In this document: positions 1 to 8,301 of the stretch, one piece after another | How the letters are laid out: each line of letters begins with the position of its first letter | Position numbering within the stretch: position 1 is the first letter of the stretch | Source of the DNA: an uncultured Acetatifactor sp. | GTDB taxonomy: Bacteria; Bacillota; Clostridia; Lachnospirales; Lachnospiraceae | Length of the DNA stretch: 64,000 nucleotides | Direction: 5' to 3' | Assembly (NCBI GenBank): GCA_910579755.1 | Contig: CAJTVB010000006.1 | Span: forward strand, 120,756-184,755 | Notes under the pieces: model-generated | Told to the model about the DNA's origin: nothing | The model's database searches: none | The model's input: only the letters and a program-made list of their open reading frames with translations | Made by a program: the position numbers and the translations under genes

Positions 1-232
1 GGGAGAGGGTCGTTTCATACATACCTATATGCATGACGGGAATCCGCTTCCAAGCTTTCAGGGAGAGCCCAAGACCGTGGCTGTGGAAGGGAACATTGAC
101 GAGTTTACCCAAATGCTCTGGGAGAATCTGAATGAGGAAAACAAGGTTTCTCTGTTTGTGCGGTACATCGATATTGCGTCCGGAGGTTACGAGACCCGGA
201 TCATGAATAAAAATGGGACGGCAGAGCAGTAA
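1..232 (+). CDS. IMP cyclohydrolase, C-terminal fragment (gene starts before the window)
   Basis: An open frame enters from the left edge in frame 2 and ends at 232, giving about 76 residues starting GEGRFIHTYMHDGNPLPSF. I read it as the end of a stand-alone IMP cyclohydrolase, the enzyme that closes the purine ring (FAICAR to IMP). The main support is the neighbour: the next gene is an AICAR formyltransferase that lacks the cyclohydrolase half normally fused to it in PurH, so the two together make the last two steps of purine synthesis. The ATG at 29 is internal, since the frame is open upstream of it with family-like sequence. Only the C-terminus is visible, so the family call rests on context plus partial similarity. 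Confidence 0.7.
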   Translation, partial: GEGRFIHTYMHDGNPLPSFQGEPKTVAVEGNIDEFTQMLWENLNEENKVSLFVRYIDIASGGYETRIMNKNGTAEQ

Positions 233-300
233 GACTGCCTTGATGCAGAGTAAGGAATGGCCGTGGGGCGGTCAATATACGGAAAGGCATGGTTAGTTTT

Positions 301-1479
301 ATGAAAGAAATCGAATTGAAATATGGATGTAATCCCAATCAAAAGCCTTCCAGAATCTACATGGAGGACGGAGGGGAGCTGCCGGTGACGGTGTTAAACG
401 GCAGGCCGGGCTATATCAATTTTCTGGATGCCTTTAACGGCTGGCAGCTGGTGAAGGAGCTGAAGGCGGCGGCAGGTCTTCCCGCAGCGGCTTCCTTTAA
501 GCATGTGTCGCCTGCAGGCGCGGCGGTGGGACTTTCGCTGGACGAAACTCTGGCAAAGATTTACTGGGTTGAGGATCTGGGAGAGCTGTCGCCTTTAGCC
601 TGTGCTTACGCCAGGGCCAGAGGCGCGGACAGAATGTCCTCCTTTGGGGATTTTATCGCCCTTTCGGATATTTGTGACCTGGATACCGCCAGGCTGATCA
701 AGAGAGAGGTATCCGACGGAGTGATTGCTCCCGGCTATACGGATGAGGCGCTGGCTGTGCTGAAGGAGAAAAAGAAGGGTGCATATAATGTGATCCAGAT
801 CGATGCTTCCTATACGCCTGCACCGCTGGAAAAAAAGCAGGTGTACGGCATTACCTTTGAGCAGGGCCGGAATGAACTGGATATCAACAGCGGTCTGTTT
901 TCCAATATCGTCACGGCCAACAAGGTGATACCGGCGGAGGCGCTTTTGGATATGAAGATTGCAATGATCACCCTGAAGTATACCCAGTCTAATTCTGTGT
1001 GCTATGTAAAGGGCGGACAGGCCATCGGCATCGGAGCCGGACAGCAGTCCCGGATCCATTGCACCAGGCTTGCGGGCCAGAAGGCGGATAACTGGTTTCT
1101 GCGCCAGTCGCCTCAGGTTATGGGACTGGAGTTTTTGGATGGACTGGGCAGAGCGGACAGGGACAATGCCATCGATGTGTACATGAGCGACGAATACATG
1201 GATGTTTTGGCGGACGGCTCCTGGGAAAGAATTTTCCGGGCCAAGCCGCCGGTGTTTACCCGGCAGGAGAAGCGGGAGTGGCTGGATCAAATGCAGGATG
1301 TTACGCTGGGAAGCGATGCGTTTTTCCCCTTCTCGGATAATATTGAGAGAGCCTATAAGAGCGGAGTGAAATATATCGCCCAGCCCGGCGGATCCGTCCG
1401 GGACGATGCGGTTATCCAGTGCTGTGATCAGTATGACATGGTGATGGCTTTCACCGGGATCAGGTTGTTCCATCATTAA
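301..1479 (+). CDS. AICAR formyltransferase (stand-alone transformylase of purine synthesis)
   Basis: The 392-residue protein opens with MKEIELKYGCNPNQKPSRIY and contains SFKHVSPAGAA, the substrate-binding signature of the AICAR transformylase domain. It also has the later segments LKYTQSNSVCYVKGGQAIGIGAGQQSR and QPGGSVRDD typical of the catalytic half of PurH. It transfers a formyl group from 10-formyl-THF to AICAR in the cytosol. At under 400 residues it lacks the MGS-like IMP cyclohydrolase domain; that job falls to the fragment upstream. ATG 301 is preferred to ATG 289 because it fits the family start and the GGAAAGG at 281-287 lies only 1 base before 289. A strong terminator follows. Confidence 0.9.
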   Translation: MKEIELKYGCNPNQKPSRIYMEDGGELPVTVLNGRPGYINFLDAFNGWQLVKELKAAAGLPAAASFKHVSPAGAAVGLSLDETLAKIYWVEDLGELSPLACAYARARGADRMSSFGDFIALSDICDLDTARLIKREVSDGVIAPGYTDEALAVLKEKKKGAYNVIQIDASYTPAPLEKKQVYGITFEQGRNELDINSGLFSNIVTANKVIPAEALLDMKIAMITLKYTQSNSVCYVKGGQAIGIGAGQQSRIHCTRLAGQKADNWFLRQSPQVMGLEFLDGLGRADRDNAIDVYMSDEYMDVLADGSWERIFRAKPPVFTRQEKREWLDQMQDVTLGSDAFFPFSDNIERAYKSGVKYIAQPGGSVRDDAVIQCCDQYDMVMAFTGIRLFHH

Positions 1480-1584
1480 GGTTTTGTAAAAACAACTGAA
1501 TATCAGGAATATCTTCAGGGCAGGGTGAAATTCCAAAACCGACGGTATAAAACTTGCACTGATGACTTTTTCCATAGACCTGAG

Positions 1585-1633
1585 AAATTAACACCTGAAA
1601 GGCATTCTGATACTTTCAGGTGTTAATTTTTTT
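1585..1633 (+). terminator. Rho-independent terminator of the purine operon
   Basis: A perfect 17-bp stem (1585-1601 with 1613-1629) closes an 11-base loop and ends in a run of T (1626-1633). It lies about 105 bases after the AICAR formyltransferase stop codon. Confidence 0.9.
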
Positions 1634-1692
1634 AAGGAGGTGTTCAGACTCGTCTTTGCGGACAAAGCAGCTGATCTCACGGATGACTTTAC

Positions 1693-1721
1693 TTGACGCT
1701 GAGGGAAAAAAGAATTATGAT
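1693..1721 (+). promoter_or_regulatory. Sigma-A promoter of the secreted YPDL-repeat protein
   Basis: TTGACG (1693-1698) and TATGAT (1716-1721) are separated by exactly 17 bases. The expected start of transcription is about 1728, some 27 bases before the ATG at 1755, and AAGAAAGGAAAAAC provides the ribosome site. Confidence 0.75.
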
Positions 1722-1754
1722 TAATGACAGATAAGAAATTAAGAAAGGAAAAAC

Positions 1755-3878
1755 ATGGCAATGAGGGAAGTATTCGAAAAGGGATTGGCAAGGGCGGCAA
1801 AAGCGGGCAGGAGGATCGCCATTGCGGCAGCCGCAGGAGCGATAGCGCTGGGAAGCATCAGTTATACCCATGCGGCAGGTATAGGAATAGAAACAGTTTT
1901 TGACGAACGCTATTATGCGGATAAGTATCCGGATCTGAAGGAAGCATATGGCTATGACAGGGCGGCTCTGCTGGAGCATTTTATGAACTTTGGGCTCTCA
2001 GAGGGCAGGGAAATGAATGAGATGATAGACATAGTCCAATACAGAGAGAAATATCCGGATCTCCAGGATGCGTTTGGGGATGACTGGGATGCGTATGTGG
2101 CGCACTATCTTTCCTATGGGGCCTTTGAACACAGAGATAATGGAACCGATTTTGACCCTGTGGATTATCTTAACAGGTACGGTGATTTACAGGCTGTCTT
2201 CGGCAATGATATCCTGGCGGCTTACAGGCATTATCAGGAACATGGGAAGCAGGAAGGCAGAGAAGGCAGGAGCGAGGCTGTGGTAAAAGCCGAAGAGGCG
2301 GCGAAATATAACGGCTCCGCAGCGCCGGCAGAGAAGCCTGCAGCGCCCGAAAAAGGAAGCTTTGAGATTCAGAGCGTGCAGGTTTTGGGCAGCGGTCACA
2401 TCAGAGTCACTTTGAACCGAAAGACAGATCAGCCTCTTGCGCTGGAAGCGTTCAGCATCATATGCAACAGCGGCGGCTCTGATATGACGATTCTGTCTGT
2501 TTCCACAAATGATAATATGGTTTATGACCTGGCGACTACTTATTACAGGGATCAGGAATACGATATACAGATCACACTTGCCGATGGAACATCTATTTCC
2601 AGGGTCTTTGCGTACAGGACAGATTGTGCGCAGATTGCGGGTATTAACGCTGTCCGCACGAGTATCAGCGAGGCGAGGATTACCTATAATTCAGACGCAC
2701 CAGGATACTTTTACTATATTTTGAGGGAAAACGGGAAGGCTTCGGCACGGGCGGCTTCCACAGGGGGATCAGCTGAAGCAACGGAATCAGAAATTATAGG
2801 GTCTGGTGTCAAGACTTTGATGGAACAGCATGAGAACGTCTTTACCGTTACCGGTCTGACCGAGGGCATGTCATATACCATGTATTATGTGGCTGTCAAT
2901 ACAGAGGGAAAAGCTACATTGGTAAACAGCCTTTCCATAGACGGAGAAGTCTACGAGGAGAAGGCGGCTGCAATCAAAGGAGCCAAGGCATTTGCCGAGA
3001 AGCAGGGAAACGGTGAATTCCTGTATGGATTTGAGATAGAGCTGGAGACTGCCACTTTGGAAGGTCTGGTTCTGGAGCAGTTTGATATAAGCTGTCCGCT
3101 GAACCAGACAACGCTTGGAGAGGTCAGGACTTCCGATAATAAGATTTATCGTGTGTACATGCAAAGAGGCAGCATCCCTAAAGGCAATAATACCTATACG
3201 ATTCTGATCAACCTGAAGGACGGTACACAGCTAAAGGGTACTTGTTATCTTGACCTGCAGGCGCCCAGCGTTAACGCAAGAAGCATCGAATGGGTAGATG
3301 CGGATACCATAAAGGTTACTGTCAGCTCAGACGAAGCAGGCACCCTTTACTATGCGGTTCTGGATCAGGTAGAGGGCGCGGGTACGATCACTGCCAAGGA
3401 TCCCGCGCAGATTTATGCTAATGGCATGAAGGCTTCCATGGGATACGGTTTGAGCTATGTAACGATCAAAGGCGTAAAAGAGGGGCAGTGGTTCTGCTAT
3501 GCTTCAGAGGATGCAAGTGGCAACAGGGAGGAGTTCTACAGCTATAAGCAGATCCCTGAATATACCGTTCCGGATCCGGATGAAACATCCAAGCCCCAAA
3601 TTACAGGGGTAACGGTTCTCAGCGCTTCAAACGGCGCGAAGCTCAAGGTGGTGTTCAACCAGGGCGTATATGGGCTTTACGACAATGGCCAGACCCAGAT
3701 CAGCGGGATCGACAAAAAGCTGGGATTCACAGCGGATCATAGCTCTGAGGGAGGCCTGGAGGATAATGTGCTGACGCTTACTGTGATGGATCCGTCTGTT
3801 TCCATACCTGAGGGAGGCCATACCCTGACCGTTGTATTTTATGACGGAACAACATTAACATTTGATTTTACGGTGTAA
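1755..3878 (+). CDS. Secreted surface protein with three YPDL repeats and Ig-like domains
   Basis: The 707-residue protein starts with a basic segment and an Ala-rich hydrophobic core (RRIAIAAAAGAIALGS) ending near THAA, a signal peptide. Residues about 48-175 hold three tandem units of roughly 40 residues with the pattern Y-x3-YPDL-x-AFG-x-D-x-HY-x-G-x-EGR (the third has YGDL). After a short Lys/Ala/Pro linker, residues about 205-707 look like four or five beta-sandwich (Ig/fibronectin-like) modules, each with phrases such as GSGHIRVTLN, EARITYNSDAPGYFYY and TIKVTVSSDEAGTLYY. No LPXTG motif or C-terminal membrane segment is present, so it is probably released or held by wall polymers. The repeats are common in clostridial surface proteins; their ligand is not known to me. 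It has its own promoter and terminator. Confidence 0.8.
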   Translation: MAMREVFEKGLARAAKAGRRIAIAAAAGAIALGSISYTHAAGIGIETVFDERYYADKYPDLKEAYGYDRAALLEHFMNFGLSEGREMNEMIDIVQYREKYPDLQDAFGDDWDAYVAHYLSYGAFEHRDNGTDFDPVDYLNRYGDLQAVFGNDILAAYRHYQEHGKQEGREGRSEAVVKAEEAAKYNGSAAPAEKPAAPEKGSFEIQSVQVLGSGHIRVTLNRKTDQPLALEAFSIICNSGGSDMTILSVSTNDNMVYDLATTYYRDQEYDIQITLADGTSISRVFAYRTDCAQIAGINAVRTSISEARITYNSDAPGYFYYILRENGKASARAASTGGSAEATESEIIGSGVKTLMEQHENVFTVTGLTEGMSYTMYYVAVNTEGKATLVNSLSIDGEVYEEKAAAIKGAKAFAEKQGNGEFLYGFEIELETATLEGLVLEQFDISCPLNQTTLGEVRTSDNKIYRVYMQRGSIPKGNNTYTILINLKDGTQLKGTCYLDLQAPSVNARSIEWVDADTIKVTVSSDEAGTLYYAVLDQVEGAGTITAKDPAQIYANGMKASMGYGLSYVTIKGVKEGQWFCYASEDASGNREEFYSYKQIPEYTVPDPDETSKPQITGVTVLSASNGAKLKVVFNQGVYGLYDNGQTQISGIDKKLGFTADHSSEGGLEDNVLTLTVMDPSVSIPEGGHTLTVVFYDGTTLTFDFTV

Positions 3879-3931
3879 GTGTGCTGACAGCCGATTATGC
3901 ATTTAAGTAACTGCTCATTTTTCTATAATGA

Positions 3932-3980
3932 GGCCGTCCTTGTTACCCAATGGTTATCCGGTAACAAGAACGGCCCTTTC
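3932..3980. terminator. Bidirectional terminator between convergent genes
   Basis: A 16-bp inverted repeat (3932-3947 with 3960-3975, one mismatch) lies between the secreted protein and the convergent antiporter gene. The right arm is followed by CTTTCT on the plus strand. It is placed to stop transcription from both sides. Confidence 0.7.
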
Positions 3981-3990
3981 TATCTCATGG

Positions 3991-5670
3991 CTATCCCATG
4001 GCCTTCTGCAGCTTCGCGGCGGCTTTTTTATGCTTTTTCTTTTTCTTGGTCTTAGGAGGCTTTAATTCTTTCTCAATATCATAATCGTTTTCGTCCACAC
4101 CTTTGCTGTACTCCCGCAGCTCAGGCAGGACAGCGGCTATCTCGTCATCCTCGTTGTCATCCTCCGGGGAGTGGGGATCCGCCAGACATTCGTGTTCCTC
4201 AGCCTTGTAGGAAGCATGTGCCTGTGATTCATGTGCCTTATCCGCAGAATGGGGGTCTGCTGGGGGCTTGTGCTTTTTTTTCGTGAAGCGGGCGTCCGTA
4301 GGAGGCTCATGTCCGTTTCCCTGAGAGAGGGATTTGGCGAAGGACACGCTTTCATCCTCCTGGAGAAGCGGTCCTGGATCAAGGTCGTGTTCTTCCCCCT
4401 GGGAGCGGAGTCCGGCGGCAAGCTCTTCCTCATCCGCCTCATGTATTTCGCTTCCCTCCGGAGCCGGGTCTTTCATGTGGGTGATACTGCCCGACAGGAA
4501 CAGTGCCGCTTTGGCGCTGACAGGTCCCACCATCTCATAGAGCACAGAGGAGGAGAGTATGATGGTCAGCATCATACCGGCAGTTTCCGGCGGCAGCATA
4601 CGCTGGCCCAAAAAGGCGAGACCGATAGCCACGCCGGCCTGGGGAATCAGGGCAAGCCCCATGTAATTGCGGACGGCAGGGCTGGTTTTCATGACCAGGC
4701 AGCTGATATAGGTTCCCATATATTTGCCCACAATGCGGATTAAAAAATAGCTTACGCCGATGGCGCCTACTGTAGTCAGAGCGTTTAAATCCAGATTCAT
4801 GCCGGAGACGATAAAAAAAATAGACATCACAGGAGGAGTGAAGTTATTGATCTGGCGGAACAGCTTTTTATCCCGGGTCAGGTTTATGTATACGGCGCCG
4901 AATACCATACAGGACAGCAGGGGGGAGATGTCAATGGCGGCGCAGATTCCGGACAGTCCCAGGAGCATGGCAATGGCCAGGATCAGGCGGTTGTCCCGGC
5001 TTCTGGCGGGAATCAGCAGCCGGCTCAAAAAGTATCCGCAGAACACACCCAGGGCAATCATCAGAAAATTATAGGCAATGGGGATCAGGATATCCTGGGC
5101 GGAAAGGCTTCCCGCAGCATTACCGTTGATGACTGCGGAAACGATGCTGAAGGCCAGCAGACAGACCACATCGTCCAGAGCCACGATCTGCAGCAGGGTG
5201 TCTACGAATTCGCCCTTTGCCTTGTATTGATTGATGGTCATCATGGTGCTTGCGGGGGCCGTGGCAGTAGCGATGGCTCCCAGGATCAGGGCGAAATCCC
5301 AGCTCAGGTTGAAGATCAGCTTCAACAGCAGGGTTACAAGCACACCGGCGGCCAGGGCTTCGCTGAGGGTTATGACCACGATCCGCTTTCCCGTCCGCAG
5401 GAGTACTTCCTTTTTAAAGAATTTTCCGATGCCGAAGGCGATAAAAGCCAGGGCCAGGTCGCTGACAAAGCTCATGGAACCGATGATCTGTTTTGGGACA
5501 AAATTCAGACAGCAGGGACCAATCAGGATACCTGCCAGAATATATCCGCTGACCTTGGGCATGTTCAGGGTATTGGTAAGCCTCGTCATGATAAATCCGG
5601 AAAACAGAATTACGGAAAGCACCAGGAGAATTCTTGTCTCTTCATTCAATTGGCTGAGAAATTCTATCAT
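3991..5670 (-). CDS. CPA2-type cation:proton antiporter with acidic cytoplasmic tail
   Basis: The first about 400 of 559 residues are a series of hydrophobic helices typical of monovalent cation:proton antiporters of the CPA2/Kef type. Recognisable parts are MPKVSGYILAGILIGP near residue 45, the AFIAFGIGKFF segment, and LGAIATATAPASTM in the helix that carries the ion-binding residues. The last about 160 residues are hydrophilic, rich in Glu, Asp, His and Lys, and probably cytoplasmic. No Rossmann-type TrkA-N domain is seen. It should exchange Na+ or K+ for protons at the cell membrane. The start at 5670 (MIEFLSQL) is chosen over an ATG 21 bases upstream because AAAGGAG sits 8 bases before it. 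The gene stands alone on this strand. Confidence 0.85.
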   Translation of the reverse strand: MIEFLSQLNEETRILLVLSVILFSGFIMTRLTNTLNMPKVSGYILAGILIGPCCLNFVPKQIIGSMSFVSDLALAFIAFGIGKFFKKEVLLRTGKRIVVITLSEALAAGVLVTLLLKLIFNLSWDFALILGAIATATAPASTMMTINQYKAKGEFVDTLLQIVALDDVVCLLAFSIVSAVINGNAAGSLSAQDILIPIAYNFLMIALGVFCGYFLSRLLIPARSRDNRLILAIAMLLGLSGICAAIDISPLLSCMVFGAVYINLTRDKKLFRQINNFTPPVMSIFFIVSGMNLDLNALTTVGAIGVSYFLIRIVGKYMGTYISCLVMKTSPAVRNYMGLALIPQAGVAIGLAFLGQRMLPPETAGMMLTIILSSSVLYEMVGPVSAKAALFLSGSITHMKDPAPEGSEIHEADEEELAAGLRSQGEEHDLDPGPLLQEDESVSFAKSLSQGNGHEPPTDARFTKKKHKPPADPHSADKAHESQAHASYKAEEHECLADPHSPEDDNEDDEIAAVLPELREYSKGVDENDYDIEKELKPPKTKKKKKHKKAAAKLQKAMG

Positions 5671-5826
5671 AAGCGCCGCTCCTTTTGGCAAAAGCCGTTT
5701 CTATGTATTCATTCAGTTCATATACATCATTTTACTATAAATTCAAATGAAACAAAACACCAATTTATATTAAATTTTGCAGGAGGCTGTAAAAGCGGCA
5801 TTTCAAAGCTTATTGTGAGGAAAACG

Positions 5827-5857
5827 TTGACTTTTTCGATTAGGGGGGGGGTATAAT
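5827..5857 (+). promoter_or_regulatory. Promoter of the GGDEF-SARP pair, with a G9 tract in its spacer
   Basis: TTGACT (5827-5832) and TATAAT (5852-5857) are 19 bases apart, and the last nine spacer bases (5843-5851) are all G. Seventeen bases is optimal, so this copy should be weak; losing two G would restore the optimum. The start codon at 5943 follows with GGGAGGGG upstream of it. The rest of the 5671-5942 gap shows no gene. Confidence 0.65.
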
Positions 5858-5942
5858 GGTTAAAATGAAATTTTCAGATTTCTTCAGATTATTTGTATGA
5901 GGTAAACAATTTCTTGTTGCGACATTCAGGGAGGGGCAGAGG

Positions 5943-6902
5943 ATGAAGGAAGGGTCGAATAAGAGAAGGCCGAATGAAGAAGAATGGGATCAGCTGACAA
6001 GGTTATTGAAGAAAAGTATAGCAGAAGAGCGGATTGCATCCCGGATGATAGAAACGCGCGGAGGGACGCTTTTTTTGTGTGATGTGGATCACATGAAACG
6101 GATCAATGAACAGTATGGCCACCAGGTGGGGGACGAGTGTCTGAAACGGGTTGCGCAGATTCTTTCCTATATGATTGGTTCCAATGATATTCTGGGCAGA
6201 TGCGGAGGAGATGAGTTCGTTATTTTCATGCAGGAGTGCCAGGATGAAGAACAGGCCCAGGAGCACTGCCGTCGTATCCAAGAGCGCTTTCTTACCGGCA
6301 GAGGAAAGGAAAAGAACAGAGTTCCGCTTTCTTTGACTGTTGTTTGGGAACAGCGGAAGACGGGGAGTACATATCAAAAGCTGTTTGAGCAAGTCTATGA
6401 CAAGCTGGAGCAACAAAAAAGATTATTGGATACAAAGGCAGAGAGCAGCAAAAGAAGAGATCATTATGTAGCAGATGTCAGGCGGGTTAGAGAGGAACTG
6501 ACAGAGCAGATTCGAAAGCAGGAGGCCTATTGCCGGGACTATGAGACATTTAAGAGTATTTACCGTTTTCTGGAGAGGGGGATTGCAAGAAGCGGACAAA
6601 AGGCCTGTGCGATCCTTTTAACGGTGGTGGATGGGTACGGAAGAAGCCCCCTTCCTTATGAAAAGGATGTGCTGATGGAACAGTTAGGAAGGGATATCGG
6701 AGTGACACTTCGAATCGGAGATGTGTACACCAGATATTCCAGCAGTCAGTATCTGCTTCTTGTGATAGATACCACAGAAGGACAGGTTGATAAAATTGTG
6801 GATCGTATCAGAAGGCGGTTTATTGAGGGCAGACAGGGAGAGGACGTTCTGATTCATCACTGTTATGAGCTGCAGTCAGTGCGGAATGAGAAAGCAATGT
6901 AA
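5943..6902 (+). CDS. GGDEF-domain protein (probable diguanylate cyclase) with a second, degenerate GGDEF-like domain
   Basis: Residues about 40-150 of 319 form a GGDEF domain: FLCDVDHMKRINEQYGH is the metal and GTP-binding segment, and RCGGDEFVIFM (residues 87-96) has the intact active-site motif. The usual RxxD inhibitory site is absent (GSND instead), so product inhibition may be lost. A charged, possibly coiled segment (about 140-185) leads to residues about 205-319, a second GGDEF-like fold in which the motif has become YSSSQYLLLV. That domain closely resembles the C-terminus of the next protein. There is no signal peptide or membrane helix, so it is cytosolic. Its stop overlaps the next start (TAATG), so the two are translationally coupled. 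Predicted role: c-di-GMP synthesis or sensing linked to control of the adhesin locus; the target is inferred from position only. Confidence 0.8.
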   Translation: MKEGSNKRRPNEEEWDQLTRLLKKSIAEERIASRMIETRGGTLFLCDVDHMKRINEQYGHQVGDECLKRVAQILSYMIGSNDILGRCGGDEFVIFMQECQDEEQAQEHCRRIQERFLTGRGKEKNRVPLSLTVVWEQRKTGSTYQKLFEQVYDKLEQQKRLLDTKAESSKRRDHYVADVRRVREELTEQIRKQEAYCRDYETFKSIYRFLERGIARSGQKACAILLTVVDGYGRSPLPYEKDVLMEQLGRDIGVTLRIGDVYTRYSSSQYLLLVIDTTEGQVDKIVDRIRRRFIEGRQGEDVLIHHCYELQSVRNEKAM

Positions 6903-8143
6903 TGGATGACGATGGTTGTGTGTTGGAGGAAGCTGTGAAAGGAACACGGGCTTTAATAACAGAGAAATTGCATGTAAAGATGTTTGGCAGTTTTTCTGCC
7001 GCCTACGGAGATGAAGCGCTTACATTTGGCAGGCATAGAGATTCCAAATTCGGACAGCTGTTTCAGATACTGATGACCAGGCCCGGGCAGTGGTTCGGCA
7101 AAGGGGATGTTATGAATTTTCTCTATGGGCGGGAAGAAGTAGAGGATCCTAATGCCAGTCTCAACAATACGATCTTTCGTCTTCGCAAATACCTGGAGAC
7201 TTCGCCATTGCCGCCTGGAGACTATCTGATTCTAAACGGGGGCGTAATGTGCTTTGACGGCGGAGTTCAGGTGGAATCAGACGTGTGGAGCTTTGAGTGT
7301 GCAGTGCGGGAATTTGAAAAGGAGCAGGACCGGAATAAGAAGGCGGAAATCTGTCAGAAGGCCTGTGAGCTTTATCGGGGAGAATTTTTACCTCAGCTGT
7401 CCAACGAGCAGTGGGTTATAGAGAAAAGCAGAAATTACGAGGAACTGTACTTTAAAATTATGAATTATCTGCTTCACTATCTGAAAGAAGAGGGAGACTA
7501 TAGAAGCATAGAAAGTGTGTCAGCCCGGGCGGCGGAGCTTTATCCTTGTGAAGGGTGGGAAAACTGGAGGCTTGAGAGCCTGATTGTTCTGGGAAAGCAT
7601 GAGGAGGCGGAGAAGCTTTACCGGGAGACAGCGGCTTATGTACAACAGATAGGAGGTTTTCTTTCAAAGGATCAGCAGCTAAAGTTCCGACAGCTCGGAG
7701 ACCGAATGCGTTGGCCGGAGGGAACGGCAGAAGACATAGGAAGGTGTTTGATGGAGCCGGAAATGAAGGAAGGGGCATATAGATGCACACTGCCCGGATT
7801 TTCCGACTGCTTCCGCATGGTGAAACGGACTGCTGCCCGGGAGGGATTAATTCGTTTCAGTCTGCTTCTGTGTACCATTTTGGATTCGGGAGGCCGTCCT
7901 TCTAGTGACCGGGGATATTGTGAAAAACAAGGGAAGAAACTATGCGCATCGTTTGAGACGTATTTACGCAGAGGGGACATTTACACAAAATACAGCGAGA
8001 ACCAGTATCTTCTCCTGTGTATAGGAGCAGATAAGGAGAATGTTGAGGATATTGGATTGCGGATTAATGCGGACTATCGGAAACGCTGCGGAGGCCGGGG
8101 CAGTATCAGCTACCGCCTGCTGGATGATGGAAGTATATGGTAG
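6902..8143 (+). CDS. SARP-type transcriptional activator with a degenerate GGDEF-like C-terminus
   Basis: The 413-residue protein has three parts. Residues about 20-108 are an OmpR/PhoB-type winged helix (VKMFGSFSAAYGDEALTFGRHRDSK, then LNNTIFRLRKYL). Residues about 120-265 are a bacterial transcriptional activation domain of TPR-like helices (CQKACELYRGEFLPQLSNEQWVIE), as in SARP regulators. Residues about 295-413 are a catalytically empty GGDEF-like domain with LRRGDIYTKYSENQYLLLCIG, clearly paralogous to the C-terminus of the upstream protein. The start overlaps the upstream stop by one base. It probably binds DNA near the adhesin gene that begins 158 bases downstream, and the shared domain may let the two proteins pair or sense the same ligand; both points are inference. 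Confidence 0.85.
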   Translation: MDDDGCVLEEAVKGTRALITEKLHVKMFGSFSAAYGDEALTFGRHRDSKFGQLFQILMTRPGQWFGKGDVMNFLYGREEVEDPNASLNNTIFRLRKYLETSPLPPGDYLILNGGVMCFDGGVQVESDVWSFECAVREFEKEQDRNKKAEICQKACELYRGEFLPQLSNEQWVIEKSRNYEELYFKIMNYLLHYLKEEGDYRSIESVSARAAELYPCEGWENWRLESLIVLGKHEEAEKLYRETAAYVQQIGGFLSKDQQLKFRQLGDRMRWPEGTAEDIGRCLMEPEMKEGAYRCTLPGFSDCFRMVKRTAAREGLIRFSLLLCTILDSGGRPSSDRGYCEKQGKKLCASFETYLRRGDIYTKYSENQYLLLCIGADKENVEDIGLRINADYRKRCGGRGSISYRLLDDGSIW

Positions 8144-8267
8144 AAAGACTTACGGATACATAGAGATCGAATTTTTGCAGGTATGAATAATGAAATGTGA
8201 GAAAACCGGAAAATGAAAGAGCTGGCGAAAGAACTGCTTTGTTATACTAATGCATAAATACTACAAC

Positions 8268-8273
8268 TATAAT
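8268..8273 (+). promoter_or_regulatory. Possible -10 element of the adhesin operon
   Basis: TATAAT at 8268-8273 lies 28 bases before the adhesin ATG. No good -35 box sits 16-18 bases upstream, which would fit a promoter that needs an activator such as the SARP protein just upstream. Leaderless or read-through transcription cannot be excluded. Confidence 0.35.
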
Positions 8274-8301
8274 CCACGAATCTGAGAAGGGGAAAGGAAA
8301 A

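Noticed and set aside
595..1575. A 326-codon minus-strand frame over the AICAR formyltransferase.
   Set aside because: The plus strand holds a full conserved enzyme; the minus frame shows no motif and crosses the terminator region.
4231..4743. Plus-strand frame of 170 codons over the antiporter tail.
   Set aside because: Antisense of a continuous antiporter gene with membrane helices; no start signal.
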